Shown here one piece after another: positions 37,552 to 47,875 of a stretch of 64,000 nt of DNA; the stretch's first letter is position 1, and every line of letters begins with the position of its first letter. Where the stretch lies: NCBI GenBank assembly GCA_025937785.1, contig JAICQQ010000015.1, positions 1 through 64,000 of the forward strand, in the 5' to 3' direction. The position numbers were made by a program, and so were the translations under genes. The notes below the pieces were generated by a model. That model had not been told where the DNA came from. It ran no database searches and worked only from the letters and a program-made list of their open reading frames with translations. Source of the stretch: Polyangiaceae bacterium. Lineage in GTDB: Bacteria; Myxococcota_A; Polyangia; Polyangiales; Polyangiaceae.

Positions 37552-39486
37552 GTGAAGTGTTTGTCGACACCGAGGGTACGCAGGACCGCACGCGGAGCGA
37601 GCCAACTCTGGGGGTGCTTGCTCGCGCTCGCCGCGTGCACGAGCGAGCGTATCCTGGGAGAACCCTCGACCGGCGTCAGCGACGACTCAGCGAGCGCCGA
37701 CGCCGGCGGCAGCGAGAGTGGCGGCGGCGAGGGCGGTGCGGGCGAGGGCGGTGCGGGCGAGGGCGGCATGGATGGTAGCGGCGCCACTACGGCGAGCGGA
37801 GGTTCGCTGACGGCAGGCGGCAACCACGGCACCGGCGGCGGCGCGGGGGCCGAGCCGGTCTCGTGCGCGCGCGGCACCCTCGAGTGCGGCGGGGAGTGCA
37901 TCGATCCGAGCTCCGCTCCGGAGCACTGCGGGGCGTGCGACAGCCCATGCCCCGCCGACCAGATCTGTAGGGGCGGAGCCTGCGCCTGCGCCGATCCGAG
38001 CCAGACGCGCTGCGACGAAGCCTGCGTCGATCTCGCCGCCGACGCCAGCCATTGCGGAGCTTGCGGGGCGGCGTGCCCGGCGGGTGAGACGTGTATGACC
38101 GGCATCTGCTCGGGCCTGTTGCACGACGGCTGCAGCGAAGCCCTCGCCCATAGCGTCAGCATCAGCGAGATTGCCGTCTATCAGTCGGGCAAGGTCAGCG
38201 TGATGCGAGACGGGCACGCCATCGCCGCCGCCGAGCGCCCCGTCGACGTCGTGAGCGGCAAAGACGCGCTAGTTCGGGTCTCGGTCACCCCCGAGTCCGG
38301 CTGGGTCGATCGCACGCTCTCGGCGCGCCTCGAATTGCCTCGGGGTCAGCCGGCGAGGCCGCTCTTCGACAAGAAGGCGATGAGCGGCGCCTCTGACGAC
38401 GCCACGCTGTCGTCCACGTTCAACATCGAAGTTCCTGGCGAGCTCATCACCACGAGCGCGAGCTACTCCGTCCGCATCGTGGAATGCAGCGACTCGAGCG
38501 GCACCGCGCAACGCGCGGCGTTTCCGGAGACCGGCACAGAACCGCTCGCTGCGCGAGCCGCCGGTGCGCTGCGGCTGCGCTTCATTCCCGTCGTCGCCAA
38601 CGGCAACACGCCGGACACCAGCGAAGCACGCCTCACGCCGATCGTGGAGTACCTGAGGGCGCTCTACCCATTCCCGGCGATCGAGATCTCGGTCGGAGCG
38701 CCGATGACCGCGAATTGGACCATCGAAGAGTACGGCGCCGGCTGGACGGAAGTGCTGCAACAACTGGCCATCCGCCACCTCCAGGACGACGCGCCCAACG
38801 ACCTCTACTACTACGGGCTGCTCGAACCGGCAGCTAGCCTCGCAGCCTACTGCCCGAACGGGTGCGTCGGCGGCATCGGCTACATCGCCGAAGCCAGCCC
38901 CGACTACCAGCACCTACGGGTGGCAATGGGGATCTCGTTCGCGGAACCGGTGACCGCGGAGACGGCGGCGCACGAGCTCGGCCATGCGCAAGGGAGGCGG
39001 CATGCGCCCTGCGGCGGCGGTGCGGACCTCGATCACGATTTTCCGCATCCGGACGGATCGATCGGTTGGTGGGGGCTCGCCTACCCCGACATGCTCTACC
39101 CCCCGCCGACGACCAGCGACGTCATGGGTTACTGTGCCCATCGCTGGATCAGTGACCACACCTACCAAGCGCTGATCGAACGAGCGCACAGCCTCGACAG
39201 CGCTCTCGGCTACCGAAAGTCCAACCCCAGCGGTCGCTTCCGGGTGATCGTGCAGAGCCGTTTCGGCGCCGCCTGGGGCGTGGCACCCAGCAGCGAAGTG
39301 ACGGCGATGGGCGTGCCCGAAGCCGCCACGATCCTCGACGCTCGAGGCAGGGAGCTCGGTCAGGCGACGGTATACCGCGCGCGCATGGGCGCCCTCGGGG
39401 GCGCGTCCCTCATGGTGCCAGAGCCGGAGCCGGGCTGGCACGCCATCCGCATCCAGGGGTCGCCCGCGCTGGCCTTCGCGCCGTAG
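37552..39486 (+). CDS. Lipoprotein zinc metalloprotease-like protein with Cys-rich (stigma-like) N-terminal repeats
   Basis: ECGGECIDPSSAPEHCGACDSPCPADQICRGGAC...; HELGHAQGRRHAPC metzincin-like motif; signal LWGCLLALAAC. Confidence 0.75.
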   Translation: MKCLSTPRVRRTARGASQLWGCLLALAACTSERILGEPSTGVSDDSASADAGGSESGGGEGGAGEGGAGEGGMDGSGATTASGGSLTAGGNHGTGGGAGAEPVSCARGTLECGGECIDPSSAPEHCGACDSPCPADQICRGGACACADPSQTRCDEACVDLAADASHCGACGAACPAGETCMTGICSGLLHDGCSEALAHSVSISEIAVYQSGKVSVMRDGHAIAAAERPVDVVSGKDALVRVSVTPESGWVDRTLSARLELPRGQPARPLFDKKAMSGASDDATLSSTFNIEVPGELITTSASYSVRIVECSDSSGTAQRAAFPETGTEPLAARAAGALRLRFIPVVANGNTPDTSEARLTPIVEYLRALYPFPAIEISVGAPMTANWTIEEYGAGWTEVLQQLAIRHLQDDAPNDLYYYGLLEPAASLAAYCPNGCVGGIGYIAEASPDYQHLRVAMGISFAEPVTAETAAHELGHAQGRRHAPCGGGADLDHDFPHPDGSIGWWGLAYPDMLYPPPTTSDVMGYCAHRWISDHTYQALIERAHSLDSALGYRKSNPSGRFRVIVQSRFGAAWGVAPSSEVTAMGVPEAATILDARGRELGQATVYRARMGALGGASLMVPEPEPGWHAIRIQGSPALAFAP

Positions 39487-39558
39487 CAGGAATGCAAGCA
39501 TGCACACCACTGCGCCGTGCCTTGCTCCCGACCGATGAGTGTCTCGTGATGCCTATTC

Positions 39559-39766
39559 AACCGCCAAGACACGAACAGCGCCAAGTTCGCGAAGATCCAA
39601 TTTCTTCCTTGTCGCTTAATCCAAGCGCCTACTCGCGTTTCCGGAGTGTCCTTGACGAGCAATGCTTGGCCTGCACGGGCTCAGCGATTCCGAAACCCAA
39701 ACCCTGCGATCTGCGACCGGCAGCAAGTAAATGCATTCCTTGGCGTGAACTTGGCGTTCCTGGCGG
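39559..39766. repeat. Small inverted-repeat-bounded element (GCCAAG-type termini)
   Basis: Left CCGCCAAGACACGAACAGCGCCAAGTTCGC and right TGGCGTGAACTTGGCGTTCCTGGCGG are imperfect inverted repeats around ~150 bp. Confidence 0.6.
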
Positions 39767-39869
39767 CTCTGGGTTGTGATGCGCCTCCAGTTGGACGAAG
39801 CGCGATGTGGTGAATCATCAGGCGGGCACGTGCACGTTTACGGGCCGGAACCATTCAGGAAAACAGGTT

Positions 39870-41135
39870 CTAGTCGGAGTCGGGCACGATGCCCCAGATG
39901 GGCACATCGTCGACGTTCATCGCCACGATGTTTTCACACGGGGCCGGCATCGCGCCCGTAGCCGTGGGTGTGCCTTCGAACGAGTAATCGTTGCCGCGCT
40001 GATATGGAGCGTTGCCGGCGATCGAGAACCGAATCGAACCCGTGTTCTGGCCGGGTCCCAGCGTGCCCGCAGAAAACCAGAAGGCCACCTCGTCGGTCGC
40101 GCTGGGGTCCTCGTATTCCGTGGCGAGCAGCTCCGCATCGAAGATGTCACAGGTGCCGCCCGTGAAATTGACCTGATTGCACATCACCTCGTCGACGCCG
40201 CTGCCCTCGGCGCTGTAGAAGTAGCGGAACCGGAAGCCTTCGAGCGAGATGGGCGCGCTGGTCGTGTTCCAGAGCTGTATGTCCACGACAGTCGCCTGCG
40301 GATTTTGATTACAGGCGCCCGCCGAGTTGCAAAGGCAGCGCACCACCACCGTGGGTTGGCAGCGTTCGCCGCTCGAGCAATCGAGGGTCCCGCAGTCGCT
40401 GTCGACGACACAGTGCTGGTCGTAGCCACAGGCTCGACAGTCCGGGCCGCCGCAGTCCGTGTCCGTCTCCAGCTCGTCGGGCACCCCGTTGCCGCAATGG
40501 TCGGCACGGCACCAACCGTCGTCGCACTGGCCCGATCGACATTGCGTGTCGTTGCCGCAGGGGCCCACGCCGCCACTGCCGCCGGACCCCGCGCTGGTAC
40601 CTCCGTTGCCGGCGTTGCCGCCGTTGCCGGCGCTGCCGGCGCTGCCGCCAGAGCCACCGTTCGTGGCCGAACCTCCCGTTCCCAGAGTGCCGCCAGTCCC
40701 TCCAGAGTCGGCACCCGCATCCGCGCCCTCTCCGGCGGAGCCTGCCAGGTTGCCGGAGCCAGCGCTGCCGCCGCCACCGCCGGAGCCATCGGTCGTGGTG
40801 CTCGCGCTGATCGACGAGCCAGCGTCGCTGTTCGAGGTGCCCGTGGAGGTGATTCCCCCCAGCGCAGTGGCCGTCGCGTCCAGCGTCGAGCCGGTGCCCG
40901 CGACCCCTCCGATCCCCGCCGCCGGCCCTTGGAACGTGTAGTCTGGGAACGCACACGCACCGACCACCCCGAGGGCCGTCACCGCAGGCGCGAGTTGGCG
41001 ACTACGACGCAAAAAGTGAACGAGGTTGGACAACGCGGGGGCGACGGCGAGAAAGAGGGCGAATGTACCAGGTTCTGCGCGGTCAAGCACGGCCTCAGCG
41101 TTCGCTGATGCCGGCAGCTCTCGACTTTTAACCAC
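39870..41135 (-). CDS. Gly/Ser-rich lipoprotein with C-terminal CBM3-like (cellulose-binding) domain
   Basis: VDIQLWNTTSAPISLEGFRFRYFYS...NFTGGTCDIFDAELLATEYEDPSATDEVAFWFSAGTLGPGQNTGSIRFSI. Confidence 0.65.
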   Translation of the reverse strand: MVKSRELPASANAEAVLDRAEPGTFALFLAVAPALSNLVHFLRRSRQLAPAVTALGVVGACAFPDYTFQGPAAGIGGVAGTGSTLDATATALGGITSTGTSNSDAGSSISASTTTDGSGGGGGSAGSGNLAGSAGEGADAGADSGGTGGTLGTGGSATNGGSGGSAGSAGNGGNAGNGGTSAGSGGSGGVGPCGNDTQCRSGQCDDGWCRADHCGNGVPDELETDTDCGGPDCRACGYDQHCVVDSDCGTLDCSSGERCQPTVVVRCLCNSAGACNQNPQATVVDIQLWNTTSAPISLEGFRFRYFYSAEGSGVDEVMCNQVNFTGGTCDIFDAELLATEYEDPSATDEVAFWFSAGTLGPGQNTGSIRFSIAGNAPYQRGNDYSFEGTPTATGAMPAPCENIVAMNVDDVPIWGIVPDSD

Positions 41136-41192
41136 GCAACAAACATCGACCCGCGCCGCGCTCGCGGCGCGACCGCCGCGACCTGGCGCGCG

Positions 41193-43283
41193 TCAAGCAA
41201 GGTAGACGCGTTCGAGCGCTCCGCGCGTGGTATTGCCGCGTCGATCGATGGCCTCGATGAAGTAGCGAACGTCTCCCAGCGCTGGCGGCAGCTCGACGGT
41301 GAAATAGTGAGCCGTCCTGACAGCCCCCGTGCGCGAGGGATAGGGCCCGCGGTCGAGCATCGGCAACCGCTGCTCATGGCCACCCGCACGCAGCACGAGG
41401 GTGACCGCGCGCACGCCTGCGACGTCGCTCACGAACGTGTGCACCGTCCCCACCGCTTCGGCAGCGCGGAGCCCTTGCTGCGCCCAGGTGAGACCGCCTG
41501 GGTTTTCGGGGGTAACCCACGCTGGAAAGATCGTGGGTCCGCTGCGATCGATCTCGGCGAGCGCCTCCAACTCTCCGGCGACCAAGGACACGGCCAGGTT
41601 GGCAGCATTGGTGACCTGTCGATCCCAGACCTCCTGGCCCGTCCAATACCAGTAGCAGCTCGTCTCCGCGGTGAGCAGCAGTCGCTCGAGTTGCCGGGAG
41701 CGGGGAGCCTCCGGATGCACGTCCTCCAGACTGTGCACCAGGTTCTGGAGCGCCGTGAGCACGGCCCAGCTGTTGAGATCCGGGGAGTACGAGTCCCGGT
41801 AGCGGCCGAACCATTTCATGAACTGGGGGTCGCCATTGTCAGCGCCGCTCCAAGACCCCGGTTCGATATGAACGCTGCGCGACGGGTCTGGCGGAAAACG
41901 CGCAAGGTAGTCTTGCACCGTGCTGAGCTCGAAGCGCGCGTCCGTCTTGAGCCACTCGACCAGTTTGCCGGTGTTGTGATGGTAGTACGAGTCGGCGCCG
42001 CCGCCGTAGTTGTCGCCGTCCGAATGCAGCACGAAGAACGGGGGGTGCGCGGGATCGTAGGAGCCCGTGGCCGCGATGTGATCGTAGAGCTGCCCGAGCA
42101 CGCTCGGATACTGCAGGGCTCCGAAGCCGCCGCGCGCATCCTCGTTGCCGAGGTAGCGTTCGCACGGCACTGCGATCAAGCGCGACTGCTCGCCGTCTGC
42201 GTCCTGGTACGCCACGTACTCGGGTTTGAGCAAACTGGGACTGATCTTGCTGCCCGCCCAGACGTTCTGGAGCTGAAGCCAATCGGCGACGGGGGGGTTC
42301 ACTTGTTCTGCGGGGTTCGGCGGGAGCATCCCCTCGGGTGGCCCCGCGTAAGGGTAACCCTGCGCCGTGCGGAACCTGTGGATCGAGTCGTACATCACGA
42401 CCTCCACGCCGGCCTCGACCAACGCCGGCAGCATGCGCACGTGGAACGCCGTTTCTGGAGGAAACAATACACGCGACGACGGCACGCCGAACGCTTCCTC
42501 GACGATGCGCCGGTGCCACTGGATGCCCCGGACGATGTCGCGGCGCGGAATCAATGGCATTAGCGGATGGAAGAAGCCGAACGCGACGAAGTCGACGCGC
42601 GGGTTGCCGAGCGCGGTCGTGGCCCGTGCCAGTTCCCTGAGCTCGCGGTTCCAACCGGTGAACGCACCGCCACAGCGCCCGTCGCGCGCGCATCGATTCA
42701 GCTGTTCGATGAGCGTCCCGCTGAAGCTGGCGGAGAGCCCGGCGTGCGGCAAGCCGCCGGCGATGTACTGCTGCACCGCCGCGGGAATGAAGCTGGTGTA
42801 GGCGCCGTGGCGGGTTCTGAAGATGTCGTCCTTCTCGCCATCCCAATACTCCGCGTCGGTGGTGTCGTAGTAGGGCTGGTGCATGTGCTTGTGGATGCCG
42901 AAGTACAGCTTCATGCCTGCCACGCTCGCCCCCACCAGCGGCGCCGCGGCGGGGGCCTCGACCTTCAGCGCCCGGTACTGTTTGACCCAGTCCTCGGGCC
43001 CGGCGTGTGCGACGTCGAGGCGGCGGCAGCCTTCGATCTGAACCGAACACTCGCCCAAGCCCAGCGTGCCCTCCGGCACGACCACGGCGTAGTACCCATC
43101 CCCCAAATCCTCGACCAGGGCCCCGCTGAACAAGTGCGCCTGGCCGTGCTCCCAGACGATGACCTGCGGAAACGGGATCTCTCCGTCAGCCTCGAAGCTG
43201 ATGCGAAAAGCCGGTGAGCGGCCGCTCCGAGCGCTCAACACCTCGGGAACGTCGACATGAACGATGTTCGAAAAAACGGGCAT
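41193..43283 (-). CDS. Glycoside hydrolase family 57-like protein
   Basis: MKLYFGIHKHMHQPYYDTTDAEYWDGEKDDIF...FGFFHPLMPLIPRRDIVRGIQWHRRIVEEAFGVPSSRVLFPPETAF. Confidence 0.85.
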   Translation of the reverse strand: MPVFSNIVHVDVPEVLSARSGRSPAFRISFEADGEIPFPQVIVWEHGQAHLFSGALVEDLGDGYYAVVVPEGTLGLGECSVQIEGCRRLDVAHAGPEDWVKQYRALKVEAPAAAPLVGASVAGMKLYFGIHKHMHQPYYDTTDAEYWDGEKDDIFRTRHGAYTSFIPAAVQQYIAGGLPHAGLSASFSGTLIEQLNRCARDGRCGGAFTGWNRELRELARATTALGNPRVDFVAFGFFHPLMPLIPRRDIVRGIQWHRRIVEEAFGVPSSRVLFPPETAFHVRMLPALVEAGVEVVMYDSIHRFRTAQGYPYAGPPEGMLPPNPAEQVNPPVADWLQLQNVWAGSKISPSLLKPEYVAYQDADGEQSRLIAVPCERYLGNEDARGGFGALQYPSVLGQLYDHIAATGSYDPAHPPFFVLHSDGDNYGGGADSYYHHNTGKLVEWLKTDARFELSTVQDYLARFPPDPSRSVHIEPGSWSGADNGDPQFMKWFGRYRDSYSPDLNSWAVLTALQNLVHSLEDVHPEAPRSRQLERLLLTAETSCYWYWTGQEVWDRQVTNAANLAVSLVAGELEALAEIDRSGPTIFPAWVTPENPGGLTWAQQGLRAAEAVGTVHTFVSDVAGVRAVTLVLRAGGHEQRLPMLDRGPYPSRTGAVRTAHYFTVELPPALGDVRYFIEAIDRRGNTTRGALERVYLA

Positions 43284-43423
43284 GGGACCTCGGGACACAG
43301 GGGGTCCCGAAAGCGCACAGCATGCACCCCCGCCCTGTCAACGCCCGAAGCTGTGCGTCCTGGCTCCGGCCGCATTCGCCCGGGCCAGGCCCTCGCGCGA
43401 CTGAAATGTGAACAGTGTTCGCG

Positions 43424-44239
43424 CTACTCGGCGACGAGCGCCACGTTGTCGATGCACACCTCGCTGCCTGACGGCCCGTCGATGGTGAAGCGGATCCCCG
43501 CCTGGTCGTCACCATCCATATCGAAGCTCTGCATGAACTTCGCCGGAGACGTCGAGACGTCGATCTCCCCTTCCGCGAACGCGTTGTACGGTTCGACGGG
43601 TTGGCCGAGCTTGACGCTGACCGTCGGTTCTTCGCCCGAATAGTACACGACGTAGCTGAAGACGTAGGACGAGCCGGCGGCCAAACTGGCAGGCGCGAAT
43701 TCGGTCGGCCAGTCCAGGTGGACCGTGCCTTGATTGTTCAGCGTGATGCAATACTCGCCACCCGAGACGTCCACGCTGCCATCGCCCTCGATCTCCCAGC
43801 CGGTTTCGCCCGCGGAGAAGTCACCATTGTCGATCAAGGAGCCCTCAGGCACCCCGCCCGTGCCCCCCATGCCCGTGGTGCTGCTGGTGTCCGTCGTCGA
43901 ATCCGAGGCGCTACCGCCGGCCGCATCCGTCGTGCTGTCGCTGGTGTCGTCGCTGGTCGTGTCCGTGGTGCTTTCGCTGCTCGCCCCGCCGCCACCCGTG
44001 GAACCCGAACCGCCACCACTCGTCACGCCGTCGGAGGTGCCACCACCGCTCGTCGCCGTCGCCGCGCTGGTAACGGTAGTGGGGCCAACCGCGGTGGGGG
44101 TGTTGCTCACGGTGCTGCCTCCGGACGTCGAGCCCGTCTGCGCCGGGTCTACCCAATCCTCGCCGGGTACCTGGCACGCGGACGCGCCCAGCAGCAGCGG
44201 CAGCCACAGGCGCCGGTCGAACCTAAGTAAGGAGAACAT
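43424..44239 (-). CDS. Lipoprotein with Ser/Thr/Gly-rich linker and CBM4/CenC-like domain
   Basis: LIDNGDFSAGETGWEIEGDGSVDVSGGEYCITLNNQG...SYVFSYVVYYSGEEPTVSVKLG...VCIDNVALV. Confidence 0.7.
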   Translation of the reverse strand: MFSLLRFDRRLWLPLLLGASACQVPGEDWVDPAQTGSTSGGSTVSNTPTAVGPTTVTSAATATSGGGTSDGVTSGGGSGSTGGGGASSESTTDTTSDDTSDSTTDAAGGSASDSTTDTSSTTGMGGTGGVPEGSLIDNGDFSAGETGWEIEGDGSVDVSGGEYCITLNNQGTVHLDWPTEFAPASLAAGSSYVFSYVVYYSGEEPTVSVKLGQPVEPYNAFAEGEIDVSTSPAKFMQSFDMDGDDQAGIRFTIDGPSGSEVCIDNVALVAE

Positions 44240-44327
44240 AGAGGGAGCTTTTCGCACGAGCAGGCCGGGACGCAACGCGTTTTAGCGCCCCGCCCCCGAG
44301 CCCAGCGGGCGACGCTACAATTTTCGC

Positions 44328-44341
44328 AAATGGCGCCATTT
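44328..44341. promoter_or_regulatory. Perfect 14-bp palindrome AAATGGCGCCATTT in a divergent intergenic region
   Basis: Direct reading; between divergent genes 43424-44239(-) and 44412-46034(+). Confidence 0.5.
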
Positions 44342-44411
44342 TCACTACGATCGCCCGACTTGCTGAGCCTGGATCGAGAAACGGATCGGGCCCGGGTACT
44401 TGTGCTAGTGG

Positions 44412-46034
44412 ATGCCCACCGAGAGCCTCGTGGAGACGCAAACCGGTCCGGAAAGTACAACCCCTGGCGCAACTGCCGGCGCGACCGCCGCTGCACCTCT
44501 CACCTGGGTCTCGCGGGCATTTCGCTGGTGCGAAGCCCACTACGGTCTCGATCTTCGATCGCTGGCCGTGTTCCGCGCGGGCATGGGCACCCTGCTGCTA
44601 GCGGACCTCGTCACCCGCGCGCTCGATCTAAGTGCACACTACACGGACGCGGGCGTTCTGACGCGCGAACGCTTGGTGGGCGGCTGGGGCCAGCCGCTGT
44701 CCTACTCGTTGCACATGGTCGGTGGCGACACGCTGAGCCAGGTGCTGCTGTTCGTGCTAGCAGGCGTGTTCGCGTCGATGTTGCTGGTGGGCTACCGCAC
44801 GCGACTCGCCAGCGTAGTCTCGTGGATCCTCCTGTGTTCCTTGCAAAACCGCAACACGCTGGTGTTGCACGCCGGCGATGACCTGCTGCGGCTGATGCTG
44901 TTCTGGTCGATGTTCGTCCCGCTCGGTGCGCGCTGGTCCGTGGACACCGCCGCGGGCGACCGAGTGCCAGGCCGAGCCGGCGCTTCCCGGAGCTTGCTGT
45001 CACTCGGCACGCTGGCCCTGGTGATGCAGCTACTGTCGATGTACCTCATTTCAGCCGCGTTGCAGAGCGGGCCGTCGTGGCACCGCGACGGCAGCGCGCT
45101 GCAACTCGTCCTCGGGCATCACGCCTTCGTAACGGCTTTCGGCCAGTGGTTTCGCCAGTTGCCGCCCCACGTGCTGCAAGGGTTGACCTGGCAGCTCTGG
45201 TGGCTCGAGCGTTGCGGCCCGCTCCTGTTCTTCGTGCCTTGGAACACGTACTGGTGGCGCACGCTCGCGGTGCTCGCGTTCACGGGGTTGAACCTTTGGC
45301 TGTTCCTGACGCTGGAGCTCGGGCTCCTCCCCTGGGTCGCGATGGTGTACTGGCTCGCCATTTTGCCCAGCTGGTTCTGGGACGGGCCCGCTTACCGGCT
45401 TTGCGTCAGAGCTGGCGTCCTCGGCAAGCTGCGCACGCTGGCACAGGGAACCCAAGCGTTCTGCGCCCGGCAACGAAAGTGGCTTGGTCCACTGCGATCG
45501 CCGGGGCGCATCCGCCCCACGTGGATCGGGTCGGTGGTGGTCCTGGTGCTCGCCAGCGTCGCCGGCTACGGCAGCGCGCACGCGATGACGCACGGGGGCA
45601 GCCTCACGGCCCCGAGGTTTGCGCCCCTGCTCATGACCGGCCTCTCCGCTAACTGGGGACTGTTCGCGCCGGATCCGCCGACCACGAGCGGCTGGCTCGT
45701 CAGCGTCGCCAAGCAAAAGAGCGGTGAAGAAATCGACGTGTGGAACGACGGGCGTTCCGTCAGCTTCGACCAGCCGGAGCTGCCGTCGGCAACGTACCGG
45801 CGCTCGCGCTGGCGCAAGCTCGCGGACACCATGGCGTCCGAGGACCACGCTGGCGTCCGAAGTCATTTCGCCCGCTGGCTGTGCCGCGAATGGAATGAAG
45901 ACCACACGGGACTTCAGCGAGTCCAGAGCATCACGCTGTACCAGATGGCCCAAACTGCGAACTTCGACGGCACCGGCAACGCATCGGTGTCGAAGCATCA
46001 GCTCGCGCGCGAAAACTGCCCCGCTACCCCCTGA
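44412..46034 (+). CDS. HTTM domain membrane protein
   Basis: LRSLAVFRAGMGTLLLADLVTRALDLSAHYTDAGVLTRE...ILLCSLQNRNTLVLHAGDDLLRLMLFWSMFVPLG. Confidence 0.85.
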   Translation: MPTESLVETQTGPESTTPGATAGATAAAPLTWVSRAFRWCEAHYGLDLRSLAVFRAGMGTLLLADLVTRALDLSAHYTDAGVLTRERLVGGWGQPLSYSLHMVGGDTLSQVLLFVLAGVFASMLLVGYRTRLASVVSWILLCSLQNRNTLVLHAGDDLLRLMLFWSMFVPLGARWSVDTAAGDRVPGRAGASRSLLSLGTLALVMQLLSMYLISAALQSGPSWHRDGSALQLVLGHHAFVTAFGQWFRQLPPHVLQGLTWQLWWLERCGPLLFFVPWNTYWWRTLAVLAFTGLNLWLFLTLELGLLPWVAMVYWLAILPSWFWDGPAYRLCVRAGVLGKLRTLAQGTQAFCARQRKWLGPLRSPGRIRPTWIGSVVVLVLASVAGYGSAHAMTHGGSLTAPRFAPLLMTGLSANWGLFAPDPPTTSGWLVSVAKQKSGEEIDVWNDGRSVSFDQPELPSATYRRSRWRKLADTMASEDHAGVRSHFARWLCREWNEDHTGLQRVQSITLYQMAQTANFDGTGNASVSKHQLARENCPATP

Positions 46035-46150
46035 CCTCGAAACGTCCGACGCCGCGCGAGCGCGCCGTCCCACCTTGGCGCCGGGGCACTCACACAGAGC
46101 CTGTCAACTCAGTGGGCACGCACAGCGAAACACCGATGTGGCCCGGCTGA

Positions 46151-46999
46151 GTGCGTATGGCATGTTTCCGAGACCGCCTCGAGGAACCTCCTCCAGTGAG
46201 CAGATCACACGACTCCTCGCGCTTGCGCCGGACAAGCTCCCGCCTACTCGCCTTCCACGGCCTCTGCTGGCTCGTTGCCTGCGCCACCGCCGTCGAAGAG
46301 CCGACTTCGCTGGGCACAATGAACACCGACACAGGGCTCGCCTCCACTACCGATGGTTCCGCCGTCACGACGACCGCGACGAGCAACGCGGCGCCTACGG
46401 CTACCAGCGCCGCGTCGAGCAGCCTCAGCTCCACCAGCGGTGCGTCGAGCAACACCGGCGTCAGTTCAGGCGAAGCTGCGACGACCACCAGCACGAGTTC
46501 GTCCAGCGTGACCAACATTGCGACCGCGAACAGCTCCAGCTCCAGCTCGGCGAGCGCGAGCACCTCGAGCTCCACCAGCGCGGGCGGCGCGGGTGGCGCG
46601 ACGACCGGCAGCTTCGCGACCACCGTCACCGATGGTGGGGGTGGGACCAGCGCGACCAACACGACCAGCACCCTGACCAACTCGACTACCGGCGGTGCCA
46701 GCGAGTATTGCGACGATGCGCTGACCCCCGCCGAAAACGTCGCCGCTGAAGGCACGACCGGCGCGTTCGACACGACCGACGGCTTGTGTTTCAGACTCGA
46801 TTTCGTGCCGGCGGACTTCGCCGGCTGGGGTTGCTCGAACTTTCAAGCGAGCATGGGAAACCGCACGATCCTCGTCAATGGCACCAGCGTCAGCTGCGGC
46901 GAGTTGCCGCTGCCCGAGCCGGTCGACGGCGGCTACTACTTCGACTTCGGCCCCGGAACGAACGTCTCGGCGGCCGTGTATTGGTGGAACTGGGAATGA
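46151..46999 (+). CDS. Hypothetical Ser/Thr-rich lipoprotein
   Basis: Signal-like LLAFHGLCWLVACATA; long Ser/Thr linker; C-terminal globular part LCFRLDFVPADFAGWGCSNFQASMG. Confidence 0.65.
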   Translation: MRMACFRDRLEEPPPVSRSHDSSRLRRTSSRLLAFHGLCWLVACATAVEEPTSLGTMNTDTGLASTTDGSAVTTTATSNAAPTATSAASSSLSSTSGASSNTGVSSGEAATTTSTSSSSVTNIATANSSSSSSASASTSSSTSAGGAGGATTGSFATTVTDGGGGTSATNTTSTLTNSTTGGASEYCDDALTPAENVAAEGTTGAFDTTDGLCFRLDFVPADFAGWGCSNFQASMGNRTILVNGTSVSCGELPLPEPVDGGYYFDFGPGTNVSAAVYWWNWE

Positions 47000-47056
47000 C
47001 ATTTTCGCCCCGAGCGGCGGCGTGACGAAAGAACCCGACGCCGCCCCGGAGGCGTA

Positions 47057-47875
47057 GTGTATCTTCGGAGCGTGTTGGGGTCCGGTCGCGACGACATCGA
47101 AGAACGCCTGGCTCGGCTGGAGTTGCCCTTCGAAGCCAGCGGCTACGATGCGTATGGGACCTCTCGCCATGCGCTGGCCGTCGCCTTCCGCTGGCTCGCG
47201 CCACTGTATCGAAGCTACTTCCGGGTGCGCTGCCACGGCATCGAACACGTACCAGCTCACACGCGCGCGATGCTGGTCGCCAATCACTCTGGCGGGGTGG
47301 GCATCGATGCGGCCATGACCATCTGCGCGTGTTTCTTCGAGCTGGAGCCGCCCCGGCTCGCTCAAGGCATGGCAGACCGCTTTCTGAACCGGCTGCCGCT
47401 CGCCTCACTGGTGGCGAGTCGCACCGGGCAGCTCACGGGTTTGCCGGAACACGCCGCGCGCTTGCTCGAGGACGACCGCCTGCTCCTGGTGTTTCCCGAA
47501 GGCGTGCGCGGAACTGCCAAGCTGTACTCCGAGCGCAGGGTCGTCGCGTCCTTTCCGTTGGGCTTCATGCGGCTTTGCATGCAAACCGCGACGCCGATCG
47601 TCCCGGTCGGTATCCTAGGCGCCGGCGAAGCGCTGCCTACGATCGTGAACCTCGAGCGAGCGGGTCGCTGGCTCGGCGTGCCCTACCTGCCGTTGACCCC
47701 CTACTTGGTGCCCTGGCCCCTCCCCGCACGCTTCGAGCTGTACTTCGGCGAGCCCTTGGTGTTCGAAGGGACTGGGCACGAAGAGAGCGACGAGGTGCGC
47801 GCCAACGTGGAGCGCGTGCGCACGTCAATCGAGTCGCTCGTCGACGCCGGCGCGTCGAAGTACAGGCCGGTCTGA
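47057..47875 (+). CDS. PlsC-type lysophospholipid acyltransferase
   Basis: MLVANHSGGVGIDAAM...LLLVFPEGVRGTAKLYSER...PIVPVGILGAGEA; NHSGG replaces the usual NHxxxxD spacing. Confidence 0.85.
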   Translation: MYLRSVLGSGRDDIEERLARLELPFEASGYDAYGTSRHALAVAFRWLAPLYRSYFRVRCHGIEHVPAHTRAMLVANHSGGVGIDAAMTICACFFELEPPRLAQGMADRFLNRLPLASLVASRTGQLTGLPEHAARLLEDDRLLLVFPEGVRGTAKLYSERRVVASFPLGFMRLCMQTATPIVPVGILGAGEALPTIVNLERAGRWLGVPYLPLTPYLVPWPLPARFELYFGEPLVFEGTGHEESDEVRANVERVRTSIESLVDAGASKYRPV

